This document shows positions 1 to 5,566 of a stretch of 5,734 nt of DNA, in pieces. The stretch's first letter is position 1. Each line of letters opens with the position of its first letter. The notes under the pieces were generated by a model, which had not been told where the DNA came from, made no database searches, and saw only the letters and a list, made by a program, of their open reading frames with translations. Source of the DNA: Clostridiales bacterium (GTDB lineage Bacteria; Bacillota; Clostridia; Christensenellales; CAG-1252); the NCBI GenBank assembly GCA_003445835.1, contig DMCI01000114.1:1-5734 (forward strand), read 5' to 3'. A program made the position numbers and the translations under genes.

Positions 1-2
1 TC

Positions 3-1040
3 GTTCGCACCGACCCCAAAAACGGCTTCGTTTTATACGTTTTGATCGACAAATTCAAAAAAAAGGAATACGCTCCCTTGCTTGCGGGCGTCGCGGATGG
101 AGGAAGCGAACTTTATTACGCCATTTTGACGGCGGAAAATCTGTCTGAGCACGACGTATCTTGCCGTTTGGCGGAAAAGTTGGTGCAGCAAAATCTCTAC
201 GTACCCGGCGCTTATTTCGTGGCGGCGGCGACCTATCTCAACAACGGGAATAAAACGAGAAGCGAAGATTTTTTGAAGCGTTTGTTCGCTTTGTACGGCA
301 ATTATCCGCAAGAAACGGTCTTAAAGGGGTGGCGTCGGTTGAAAAAATGCTCCGCAAGTTTCCCGGGGAGGATGCCCGTCGAAGTTACCGTTATTTTGGA
401 GCGTTACGTTTTGAAAAGCGCAAGAAACGCCGAAGAGTTTGAAAAACGCATTTTGACGGAAGAGGAATTTCGAAACGCCGTCCGCTTGGTTTTGGACGAG
501 GGCAGTCGTCACGTCAACGAGAAGATCGTCGCTTATTTCGGCGAGACGGAAAACCGCATCGTGGACGAGTTTTTTGCCAAAACGTTGATCCGCTACGAGG
601 TAGACCTTCTTTTGAAGCGCGCCGTGTTTGCAAAATTGTACGAGCACAAGGATAAGGGTTGGATCTACGTGGCGCAATCGGTGGTGCCTATCCGCGTTTC
701 CTCAGCCAAACCGAAAAACTTTAAGGAATGGCAACTTTGCGTTCAACGGGCGTATTGCGAAGTCTTTGCCTTTTTGATGTGCATGACCGACGCCGATTGT
801 GAAAAGCGGCTGCAAGCGCTTGCGGAGCGCGTCGCCCGAGTGGACGGCGCGGAAGACCTTTCCGTCCAAACCGTTGTGGGCGCCTTTATGTACCGTTTGT
901 TTGCGGAAGGAAATATCCCTTTCGGCACCGACGCCAAGAACGAGGCGGAAGCGTGCAAGTTCGTTTTAAACTTCGTATTCGGTATGCGAAAAATAAACTT
1001 AAAAAGGATCCGTTTGTTGGCGGCGATCCTTGCGGATTGA
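3..1040 (+). CDS. Hypothetical helical (TPR-like) protein, 3' portion, start outside window
   Basis: The reading frame is open from the first complete codon at position 3 and ends at TGA 1038-1040, giving 345 visible residues. A TTG at 42 could serve as a start, but the frame before it reads on without a stop (VRTDPKNGFVLYVL) and no Shine-Dalgarno site precedes it, so I treat the gene as 5'-partial. The protein is soluble and mostly alpha-helical by eye, with no signal peptide or membrane segment in the visible part. The first third has small-residue spacing typical of a TPR-like helical hairpin (for example LAEKLVQQNLYVPGAYFVAA). The rest is charged helices with scattered Cys residues and no catalytic motif I recognise. 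Function is unknown. A strong terminator directly after the stop makes this the last gene of its transcript. Confidence 0.72.
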   Translation, partial: VRTDPKNGFVLYVLIDKFKKKEYAPLLAGVADGGSELYYAILTAENLSEHDVSCRLAEKLVQQNLYVPGAYFVAAATYLNNGNKTRSEDFLKRLFALYGNYPQETVLKGWRRLKKCSASFPGRMPVEVTVILERYVLKSARNAEEFEKRILTEEEFRNAVRLVLDEGSRHVNEKIVAYFGETENRIVDEFFAKTLIRYEVDLLLKRAVFAKLYEHKDKGWIYVAQSVVPIRVSSAKPKNFKEWQLCVQRAYCEVFAFLMCMTDADCEKRLQALAERVARVDGAEDLSVQTVVGAFMYRLFAEGNIPFGTDAKNEAEACKFVLNFVFGMRKINLKRIRLLAAILAD

Positions 1041-1042
1041 TT

Positions 1043-1067
1043 AAGCGGCATATACGCCGCTTTTTTT
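1043..1067 (+). terminator. Intrinsic terminator after the TPR-like gene
   Basis: A perfect 7-bp stem AAGCGGC (1043-1049) / GCCGCTT (1056-1062) with a 6-nt loop runs into seven T residues (1061-1067). It starts two bases after the stop codon of the upstream gene and ends 14 bases before the ATG of the permease gene. Transcription of the permease therefore needs read-through or a promoter I could not identify. Confidence 0.85.
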
Positions 1068-1081
1068 ACATATTTTCAAAT

Positions 1082-2095
1082 ATGAACGGCATAAAAAAAT
1101 CGATCAGCACGGCGCTTACTTTCGTCGGGTCGGTGGTGGGCGCGGGGTTTGCCACCGGGCAGGAGGTGAGCCTCTTTTTCGGCGCGGACGGGGTTTGGAG
1201 CTTGCTTGTCGCCGCGCTTTTTACGGCGGTTTGCGTATTTGCTTTTATGAGTATGGGAACAAGGGAGGTCGTAGGAACTCCCCGCCTTGCCGCCGACGTC
1301 GTCGTGGGGGCGTCTTCTTTTGCGTTTTACGCCGCGATGATCGCCGCCGCGGAAGAACTTTTGTGTTCGTTGACGGGGCAAAGCGGACTCTCCGTCCTAT
1401 TGGCGGCGGGGATGATCTTTCTTACGGGGGAAAGAACTTCCTATCTTGCATTGCTCAATTTTTTGGCAGTTCCTTTGATGGCGGCGATCCTTGCGATGGT
1501 CGGCGTGCGCGCGGGCGGCAGGGTGGAAGGCGGCTTTCATCTTTTTCGCGCGTTGTGTTACGGCGGGATGAACCTTTTGTTTTCCGGCGCCTTGCTTGCA
1601 AAAGAGGGGAAGGGTACTACGACGGGGCAAAGGCTCGGCGCAAGTTTGCTTTCCGGCGGACTGTTCTTTTTGACGTTGTTTTTTATGCGGCGATGCGTGG
1701 CGGGGGAAGTAGGCGATATGCCCTTTCTTGCCGCGGCGGAGAGGGCGGGGCTTCTTTTGCCTTCGCGGCTTTGTTTGCTTCTTGCAATCGTGACCACTAT
1801 GGCAAGTTGCGCGTACCTTTCCACCGACCGCCTTGCCGCCCTTGTCGGAGACAGGGTTTTTGCCGCAAGTTTCGTGGCGCTTACGGGTATTTTGACTTCA
1901 AAATGCGGCTTTGCCGTCATCGTCAACGCCACCTATCCCGTCGTTTCGGTTTTGGGGCTTGTCGCTACGGTGGGCGCGCTTACCCTTCCTACGGTTTCCC
2001 TTGTCAAAAAACGAAAGGGAAGGGAATATAAAAAACGAACTCCAAAGATCGGAGTTCGTTTATCCGTCGGCGACAAAACCGCCAAGCGCGTTTAA
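1082..2095 (+). CDS. YkvI-family membrane permease (LeuT/APC-type fold)
   Basis: 337 residues, about the length expected for YkvI-like proteins (uncharacterised inner-membrane proteins related to the APC/LeuT-fold secondary transporters). The N-terminus carries the family hallmark GSVVGAGFATGQE at residues 16-28, which corresponds to the broken first transmembrane helix that binds substrate and ion in LeuT-fold carriers. About ten hydrophobic segments follow (roughly 8-30, 38-57, 73-96, 103-117, 121-142, 151-173, 183-203, 223-245, 258-280, 283-306). The substrate is unknown; amino acids or related small solutes are a family-level guess. ATG 1082 is chosen because it begins just before the conserved motif; the frame is open further upstream, but that would translate through the terminator. 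No Shine-Dalgarno sequence is visible. The last ~28 residues are a basic, non-membrane tail encoded across the terminator of the convergent EAL gene. A -1 shift near the A-run at 2006-2011 would instead stop at 2029-2031. Composition is GC-rich (41 of 60 bases in 1141-1200). Confidence 0.85.
   Translation: MNGIKKSISTALTFVGSVVGAGFATGQEVSLFFGADGVWSLLVAALFTAVCVFAFMSMGTREVVGTPRLAADVVVGASSFAFYAAMIAAAEELLCSLTGQSGLSVLLAAGMIFLTGERTSYLALLNFLAVPLMAAILAMVGVRAGGRVEGGFHLFRALCYGGMNLLFSGALLAKEGKGTTTGQRLGASLLSGGLFFLTLFFMRRCVAGEVGDMPFLAAAERAGLLLPSRLCLLLAIVTTMASCAYLSTDRLAALVGDRVFAASFVALTGILTSKCGFAVIVNATYPVVSVLGLVATVGALTLPTVSLVKKRKGREYKKRTPKIGVRLSVGDKTAKRV
2030..2061 (-). terminator. Terminator of the EAL gene, embedded in the permease 3' coding end
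   Basis: A perfect 11-bp inverted repeat, AAACGAACTCC (2033-2043) / GGAGTTCGTTT (2051-2061), encloses a 7-nt loop. Read on the minus strand, the GGAGTTCG arm is followed by six T residues, a textbook intrinsic terminator lying 48 bases past the EAL stop. On the plus strand only three T residues follow, so it should stop plus-strand transcripts less well. The hairpin lies in the final codons of the permease gene. Confidence 0.8.
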
Positions 2096-2108
2096 GCGGA
2101 GCGTGGAG

Positions 2109-3326
2109 TTACTGTTCTTCCCCGACTGAAAAATTGTTGCAAAGACTGATGACCAAAACGTCCTTTGTCGCGGGGCTCGTTACGAAATAGTTGCTGGTTT
2201 CCACCTTGCGGTAGACGCCGTCGTCGCCAAGTTGTCTGGTGATCATATGGAATTCCGTTTCCCCATCGTCGTGCAATTTGAGTTGGTTTTTGCGGCAGAA
2301 CATAGCGTTCCAGCGTTCTCTGTCTTCCGGATGCATGGTTTGTGTGCCGTGCTCGATCAGATCGTCCATAGAACCGGATGCCGGGCAACTTTTTGACGTA
2401 AAATTCTCGTAGGTCATCATATAAAAACTGTTGCGCGTCAAGTTGGCGTAGATGATCAACGGGTAACGCTTATAGACTGCCTGAAGCAAGATCTGCTGGG
2501 CTGCGGTCTCCGTTTGCATTTGAAGAATGTCGTCTTCCTCAACGTGCGTACAGTGCTCGATCAAACATTGAATGAAATCGTTTTCGGGCATGGGGTGCGC
2601 AAAATAGAATCCCTGGATCAAATTGCAATTGCAGGTGCGCAAAAAACCGAACTGCTCCTTGGTCTCCACGCCTTCCGCAACGGTGCGGATGCTCAGACGG
2701 TTGGCAAACATGAATATGCTTTCCAAGATGATCCGTTCCCGTTCATTCTCGCAGTTTTTCTTCAAAAGGGATTTGTCGATTTTGATCTCATCCGGGAGTG
2801 TGTCGGCGACCAAACTCAAAGAGGAAAGCCCGCTGCCGAAGTCGTCGATGGAAAACTCAAACCCGTTTTCGTGCAATTCCGCTACGGTCTTACGCATCAA
2901 TTCTTCTTCTTGGATCATCGTCGATTCCGTGAGTTCCACCACGATCAAGCGGCGATCAAGATGGTGCGAATCCACGATCTCGGCAAGATGCTTCGGCATA
3001 TCTTCTTCCCGTAGGTGCCAACGGGAGAAGTTGACGGATACCGGCATAGGCTCGATGTTCAAATTTTTCAATCGTTCAAGAAACGCGCAAACGCTTTCCA
3101 CCACGTACCAATCCAACATGGCAATGGCGCCCGTCTGCTCCATAGCGGGCAAAAACTGATTAGGCAGTATTACGCTGCCGTCCTCTTTGACCCATCGGAT
3201 CAAAGCTTCGGCAGATTTCATACGGCTCGTGGTAGCGTCGACCTTCGGCTGATAAAAAACTTTCAGTTCCCGCCTCTGCATAGCTTGCATAGCTACGAGA
3301 ACGTCGCTGATGATAAAACCGTCCAT
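2109..3326 (-). CDS. EAL-domain cyclic-di-GMP phosphodiesterase with C-terminal PAS-like region
   Basis: 405 residues, soluble. Residues ~10-255 form an EAL domain, which hydrolyses c-di-GMP to linear pGpG and so lowers this second messenger. All expected active-site positions are seen: YQPKVD then E40-A-L-I-R-W; N99 in VSVNF; E131 in ELTES; D161-D162 in DDFGSG; K182 in IKIDK; E218 in AEGVET; Q238 in QGFYFAHPMP. The intact set predicts an active enzyme. There is no GGDEF domain. Residues ~285-400 (YPLIIYANLTRNSF ... MHPEDRERW ... YRKVETSNYF ... DVLVISLCNNF) look like a PAS-type sensor fold, placed after the EAL domain rather than before it as is usual; the ligand is unknown. The frame is open up to 3473, but ATG 3326 is chosen because AAAAGGGG sits 5 nt upstream and the promoter at 3445-3473 overlaps the longer version. 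Its stop lies 13 bases from the convergent permease stop. No transmembrane segment is seen. Confidence 0.93.
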   Translation of the reverse strand: MDGFIISDVLVAMQAMQRRELKVFYQPKVDATTSRMKSAEALIRWVKEDGSVILPNQFLPAMEQTGAIAMLDWYVVESVCAFLERLKNLNIEPMPVSVNFSRWHLREEDMPKHLAEIVDSHHLDRRLIVVELTESTMIQEEELMRKTVAELHENGFEFSIDDFGSGLSSLSLVADTLPDEIKIDKSLLKKNCENERERIILESIFMFANRLSIRTVAEGVETKEQFGFLRTCNCNLIQGFYFAHPMPENDFIQCLIEHCTHVEEDDILQMQTETAAQQILLQAVYKRYPLIIYANLTRNSFYMMTYENFTSKSCPASGSMDDLIEHGTQTMHPEDRERWNAMFCRKNQLKLHDDGETEFHMITRQLGDDGVYRKVETSNYFVTSPATKDVLVISLCNNFSVGEEQ

Positions 3327-3331
3327 TTTTT

Positions 3332-3339
3332 CCCCTTTT
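3332..3339 (-). promoter_or_regulatory. Ribosome binding site of the EAL gene
   Basis: Minus-strand AAAAGGGG followed by a 5-nt A-rich spacer and ATG (3326). It is the feature that settles the start codon of the EAL gene in favour of the 405-residue form. Confidence 0.75.
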
Positions 3340-3444
3340 CGTACGTTGTTTTTTTGTTGAGGCGGCTGCAAAAAAATACGATTTATCCGCAGATACGCAG
3401 GATGAAAAGCGCAAAACGCCGTCATCCGTCGTCGCCTTACGTCG

Positions 3445-3473
3445 AGTATATCATAAAAAGCGTGGGTTATCAA
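3445..3473 (-). promoter_or_regulatory. Sigma-A type promoter of the EAL gene
   Basis: On the minus strand, TTGATA (3473-3468), a 17-nt spacer and TATACT (3450-3445) make a near-consensus housekeeping promoter. Transcription should start near 3438, leaving a 5' untranslated leader of about 110 nt before ATG 3326. I looked for a c-di-GMP riboswitch in that leader and saw no match to the conserved GEMM core; the leader contains a direct CTGCG repeat but no convincing structure. Confidence 0.75.
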
Positions 3474-3533
3474 GCAATAACGGGCTACTGTTTCATAGCG
3501 ATCGTTTATAGGCGGTTTTGAAAAAGAGGCGCA

Positions 3534-3566
3534 ATCGTCCCGTTTATCGGAAAACGATCGATTTTT
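3534..3566 (+). terminator. Weak terminator-like hairpin in the intergenic region
   Basis: ATCGT (3534-3538) pairs with ACGAT (3554-3558) and CCG (3540-3542) with CGG (3548-3550), followed after three bases by five T residues (3562-3566). An alternative stem CGTTT/AAACG competes. No plus-strand gene precedes it, so its role is unclear. The rest of 3474-3646 is AT-rich DNA in which I see no gene and no convincing plus-strand promoter. Confidence 0.25.
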
Positions 3567-3646
3567 GCAATGTGTGGCGCTCTTGTTGTTATTATTTATT
3601 ATAGATTAACCAAAGTCAAACGTTAGGGGTTCAACTTAGGTTACGC

Positions 3647-3786
3647 TTGGCGGAGAGTTAGGGCGCGACGCGTTAAGCCGACAGCACGGTGCGCTGTCGG
3701 TAGCCAAAGCGGGGAGCAATTTGTAATTGCGACCCGGAGGGGCGAAGCCGTGAACCCTTGGGTGAGAATTCCTAACGACCCGCCAA
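3647..3786. repeat. Palindromic intergenic element (MITE-like or structured repeat), ~140 bp
   Basis: The ends are complementary: TTGGCGG (3647-3653) with CCGCCAA (3780-3786), then a symmetric 3x3 internal loop, then GTTAGG (3657-3662) with CCTAAC (3771-3776). Inside are two clean hairpins: CCGACAGC (3678-3685) / GCTGTCGG (3693-3700) with a 7-nt loop, and GCAATT (3716-3721) / AATTGC (3725-3730) with a 3-nt loop. A small GGC-GAA-GCC hairpin (3741-3749) and the palindromes ACCCTTGGGT (3754-3763) and GAATTC (3766-3771) follow. The base composition is GC-rich next to AT-rich flanks. It resembles a dispersed non-autonomous palindromic repeat. I see no transposase and no convincing target-site duplication. 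A 61-codon minus-strand frame crosses it but has no ribosome binding site. Confidence 0.55.
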
Positions 3787-3788
3787 AG

Positions 3789-3812
3789 AAAAAAACGAAC
3801 CCAAAAGTTCGT
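3789..3812 (-). terminator. Intrinsic terminator, stronger on the minus strand
   Basis: Stem ACGAAC (3795-3800) / GTTCGT (3807-3812) with a 6-nt loop. On the minus strand the stem runs into seven T residues (3795-3789), then C and three more T. On the plus strand it is followed only by CTTATT. No minus-strand gene lies close enough upstream to use it obviously; the nearest ends at 5009. Confidence 0.6.
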
Positions 3813-3851
3813 CTTATTCATTAATGGCTCCGCGATATTTTGCGTAACCTT

Positions 3852-4307
3852 ATGGCACTAAAAGGGCATTGTTTGACGTGCACATCCGTTGACGGTTGCT
3901 ATTTTATTGCAAGCAATATGCCGGAACGACCTTTGCATCCGCATTGTGATTGTAAACAAAAAGGGATTTCCTATAGTATTGTTCAAACCAAGGCGCACGC
4001 AGTTAGTGGGATTGAGAAATTTCGTGATTATGTTTTTGCGCCGAAGCATTTCGGAAAAGGAAAGGTTGCTCTTTTCAAAGAGTGGGGATATACTATAGAT
4101 GATTCGGAAGAATTAAGGAATACGTATGCCGAACAAGCGCTTCTTGCCTATAAAAGCGGACAGTATAAAAGAAAGAATCTTGATGAACACGGACAACAGT
4201 TGGCGATCCCCGTCTCGCTAAGCTCAAAGACGTTCTATTCGGGATGGATGCTGCGACCCGAGGGTGAGATCGTACTTATTACCCCTTTCGGAGGATGGAT
4301 AAAATGA
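3852..4307 (+). CDS. Putative toxin C-terminal fragment with phage-head-like Cys/His motif
   Basis: 151 residues from ATG 3852; TTG 3840 is an in-frame alternative and a TAA at 3822 closes the frame upstream. Residues 7-34 hold C-x2-C-x2-DG followed by PLHPHCDC (C7, C10, H29, C32, C34), the pattern found at the C-terminus of phage Mu gpF / SPP1 gp7-type head morphogenesis proteins and probably metal-binding. Residues ~53-150 (KFRDYVFAPKHFGKGK, FKEWGYTIDD, GWMLRPEGEI) resemble by eye the DUF6883-type domain found at the tips of polymorphic toxins; this is a recollection-level match, not a search result. No signal peptide or membrane segment is visible. No Shine-Dalgarno site precedes either start, and the frame begins right after a repeat element and a terminator, so it may be the severed end of a longer toxin or phage protein. 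It is AT-richer than neighbours (24 G+C in 60 bases at 4021-4080). It overlaps the next gene by ATGA. Confidence 0.6.
   Translation: MALKGHCLTCTSVDGCYFIASNMPERPLHPHCDCKQKGISYSIVQTKAHAVSGIEKFRDYVFAPKHFGKGKVALFKEWGYTIDDSEELRNTYAEQALLAYKSGQYKRKNLDEHGQQLAIPVSLSSKTFYSGWMLRPEGEIVLITPFGGWIK
4290..4294 (+). promoter_or_regulatory. Ribosome binding site of the putative immunity gene
   Basis: GGAGG lies inside the 3' end of the upstream gene, 9 nt before ATG 4304. An earlier ATG at 4295 touches the GGAGG directly and is too close to be used, which favours the 4304 start and the ATGA overlap. Confidence 0.75.
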
Positions 4308-4783
4308 AGAAAGCTGATTTGATAAGGATAAACAACGAAAAGCTCAAGGCGGAACCGGGACTTCAGAAAGATACGCACGGGATCGTGCTGAAGGTCTTTG
4401 CAAATACTGCCGATGTTCTGTTCTTTCATCCGAAGATTCTGGGCGAGTATATTATCAGAGAATTAGAGCAGAGTGACTTGATCGTTGAAAACGAAAAATT
4501 GCCCGAAGAGATTGAAAAAGAGATCTTTTCGGATTTGGAAAAGGTCTATGCCAATGCAAAAACTATTTTGGATACTCTACCATTCTCGATCGGTGATCGG
4601 GTGCAATTGATCGTTGAAAGAGAGTGCTACGCTAAGTGCGGCATACACAAGGATGCGGTCGGATGTGTTGTGGATGACAGCGTTGTTTCGGGGAAGGTGG
4701 AAGTGGATTTCTATGAGCCGGAAGAAGCTGCGGCTTACGATAGTGCAGTCGCAGTCAAAACGAGTGATTTAAGAATTGTTTAA
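4304..4783 (+). CDS. Putative immunity protein with two DUF4926-like (SH3-like) halves
   Basis: 159 residues, soluble and acidic. The start ATG 4304 overlaps the stop of the upstream gene (ATGA) and has a good GGAGG 9 nt upstream, so the two are translationally coupled. The C-terminal part (residues 95-159: SIGDRVQL, GIHKDAVGCVV, KVEVDFYEP, VKTSDLRIV) resembles small beta-barrel DUF4926-type proteins, which are often encoded beside toxins; this assignment is by eye. Residues 19-61 repeat the same pattern (GLQKDTHGIV, ADVLFFHP, EQSDLIV), so the protein seems to be a tandem duplication joined by a charged helix (about 63-90). Being small, acidic and directly downstream of a toxin-like gene fits an immunity protein that neutralises its partner by binding. 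An unrelated housekeeping role cannot be excluded. AT-rich codon use matches the upstream gene. Confidence 0.7.
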   Translation: MKKADLIRINNEKLKAEPGLQKDTHGIVLKVFANTADVLFFHPKILGEYIIRELEQSDLIVENEKLPEEIEKEIFSDLEKVYANAKTILDTLPFSIGDRVQLIVERECYAKCGIHKDAVGCVVDDSVVSGKVEVDFYEPEEAAAYDSAVAVKTSDLRIV

Positions 4784-4797
4784 AAAAGTTATCTAAC

Positions 4798-4834
4798 AAA
4801 AACAAACCTCAAGTGACCCTTGGGGTTCGTTTTT
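4798..4834 (+). terminator. Intrinsic terminator of the toxin/immunity-like operon
   Basis: A long stem pairs 4798-4813 (AAAAACAAACCTCAAG) with 4819-4834, with one A-C mismatch, one T-G wobble and a 5-nt loop. It ends in a five-T run, 14 bases after the stop at 4783. The A-rich left arm gives a T-run on the minus strand too, so it is likely bidirectional. Confidence 0.8.
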
Positions 4835-4898
4835 GTATCTAATGGCGGGGCGGTGGTAACGAAAGTTGAATTTTGAAGACTTTTAAAGGTTGTATCGT

Positions 4899-4936
4899 AA
4901 AACAGCCCTCCTGCCGAGTGACGGGAGAGCTGTTTT
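4899..4936 (-). terminator. Probable terminator of the SGNH hydrolase gene
   Basis: AAAACAGC (4899-4906) pairs with GCTGTTTT (4929-4936). After one mismatch the stem continues as CTCCTG with CGGGAG (one T-G wobble) around an 8-nt loop. It lies about 70 bases past the minus-strand stop at 5009. The T-run (four) is part of the stem, so it is a reasonable but not perfect terminator. The 62 bases between this and the preceding terminator hold nothing I recognise. Confidence 0.6.
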
Positions 4937-5008
4937 GCACAGGGGGACGGCGGAAATCGCGCCAAGTTTGCCGCAAAGAGAGATGCTCGGTGCGAAGTTC
5001 TTCGTGAA

Positions 5009-5560
5009 TCAGAATTTTCTTATGTACTCTGCCACTTGTTTAGCCGCGCAATCGATACCCGCATCGGTCAGGTGTATCATATCGTCGCTTCGAATGTATT
5101 TTTCCACGTCCTGCTTCAGCAAGGTATTTAAGTCGTTTATTACGATGCCCATTTCTCTTAACTTCGGTACGAGTATCGCATTGTAGCGGTCGATATCGAC
5201 GTTTTTATTGTTGGGAGCCTCTTCACGTACGGGGGTCGTTGTCGCAAAAATCACGTTTTTGGTGATTCCTTTTAAGAGGGTGGCAACGCGCAGCATATTC
5301 TCCACATATTCATCGTCGGAAGAGAAGGGCAGTCCGTCATCAAACAGATGAGCGCAATCCCAGAGACCGTTATTCCAATGGATGATATCGCAGTCCGCGA
5401 GCTCATTTTTGTAATCATAAAGCATACGAAGCGTGTTTTTTACAAATCGGCAATTCAGTTCGGGCTGAAATACTTCATAGTCTTTCCCGAGTAAATCCGG
5501 CACTTTCGTCCCGTAACCGATTAATCGAATGGAATCTCCGAGTAAAGCAACTTTTTTCAT
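5009..5560 (-). CDS. SGNH/GDSL-family hydrolase
   Basis: 183 residues, a usual length for small single-domain SGNH hydrolases, which cleave esters or remove acyl groups from carbohydrates, lipids or cell-wall sugars. Block I is LLGDSIRL with nucleophile Ser10; the block III region is HWNNGLWD (Asn63/Asn64 as oxyanion-hole candidates); block V is DDMIHLTDAG with Asp160 and His163 in the D-x-x-H arrangement. The catalytic set is complete, so activity is expected, but the substrate cannot be told. There is no signal peptide, so it is probably cytoplasmic. ATG 5560 is chosen because it gives the standard MKKVALLGDS start; the frame is open to a TTG at 5599, but that extension covers the promoter. 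No Shine-Dalgarno sequence is near the ATG. The gene is monocistronic and convergent with the toxin/immunity-like pair. Confidence 0.92.
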   Translation of the reverse strand: MKKVALLGDSIRLIGYGTKVPDLLGKDYEVFQPELNCRFVKNTLRMLYDYKNELADCDIIHWNNGLWDCAHLFDDGLPFSSDDEYVENMLRVATLLKGITKNVIFATTTPVREEAPNNKNVDIDRYNAILVPKLREMGIVINDLNTLLKQDVEKYIRSDDMIHLTDAGIDCAAKQVAEYIRKF

Positions 5561-5566
5561 ATTATG

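Noticed and set aside
1195..2031. 278-codon plus-strand frame inside the permease gene
   Set aside because: Arg/Gly-rich shadow translation of GC-rich DNA; the overlapping frame encodes a clear membrane protein. Only its stop is of interest as a possible -1 frame end.
3327..3437. Possible c-di-GMP riboswitch in the EAL leader
   Set aside because: No match to the conserved GEMM-I or GEMM-II core and no convincing paired architecture.
3327..3473. Longer 454-residue form of the EAL protein
   Set aside because: Its start overlaps the -35 box of the promoter, the extension is basic and unlike the family, and the 3326 ATG has a good RBS.
2514..3521. Three plus-strand frames opposite the EAL gene
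   Set aside because: They are antisense shadows of a gene with a full set of EAL motifs, a promoter and an RBS.
3571..3610. Plus-strand promoter for the toxin-like gene (TTGCAA or TTGTTG with TATTAT/TATAGA)
   Set aside because: Spacings are 19 or 11 nt and the boxes are poor; AT-rich DNA gives such matches by chance.
3636..3821. 61-codon minus-strand frame across the palindromic element
   Set aside because: No ribosome binding site; it starts upstream of the minus-strand terminator and reads through it and the repeat; no recognisable protein features.
4840..4862. tRNA-like 3' end (TGGCGGGGCGG) on the minus strand
   Set aside because: No T-arm, anticodon arm or acceptor partner could be paired around it.
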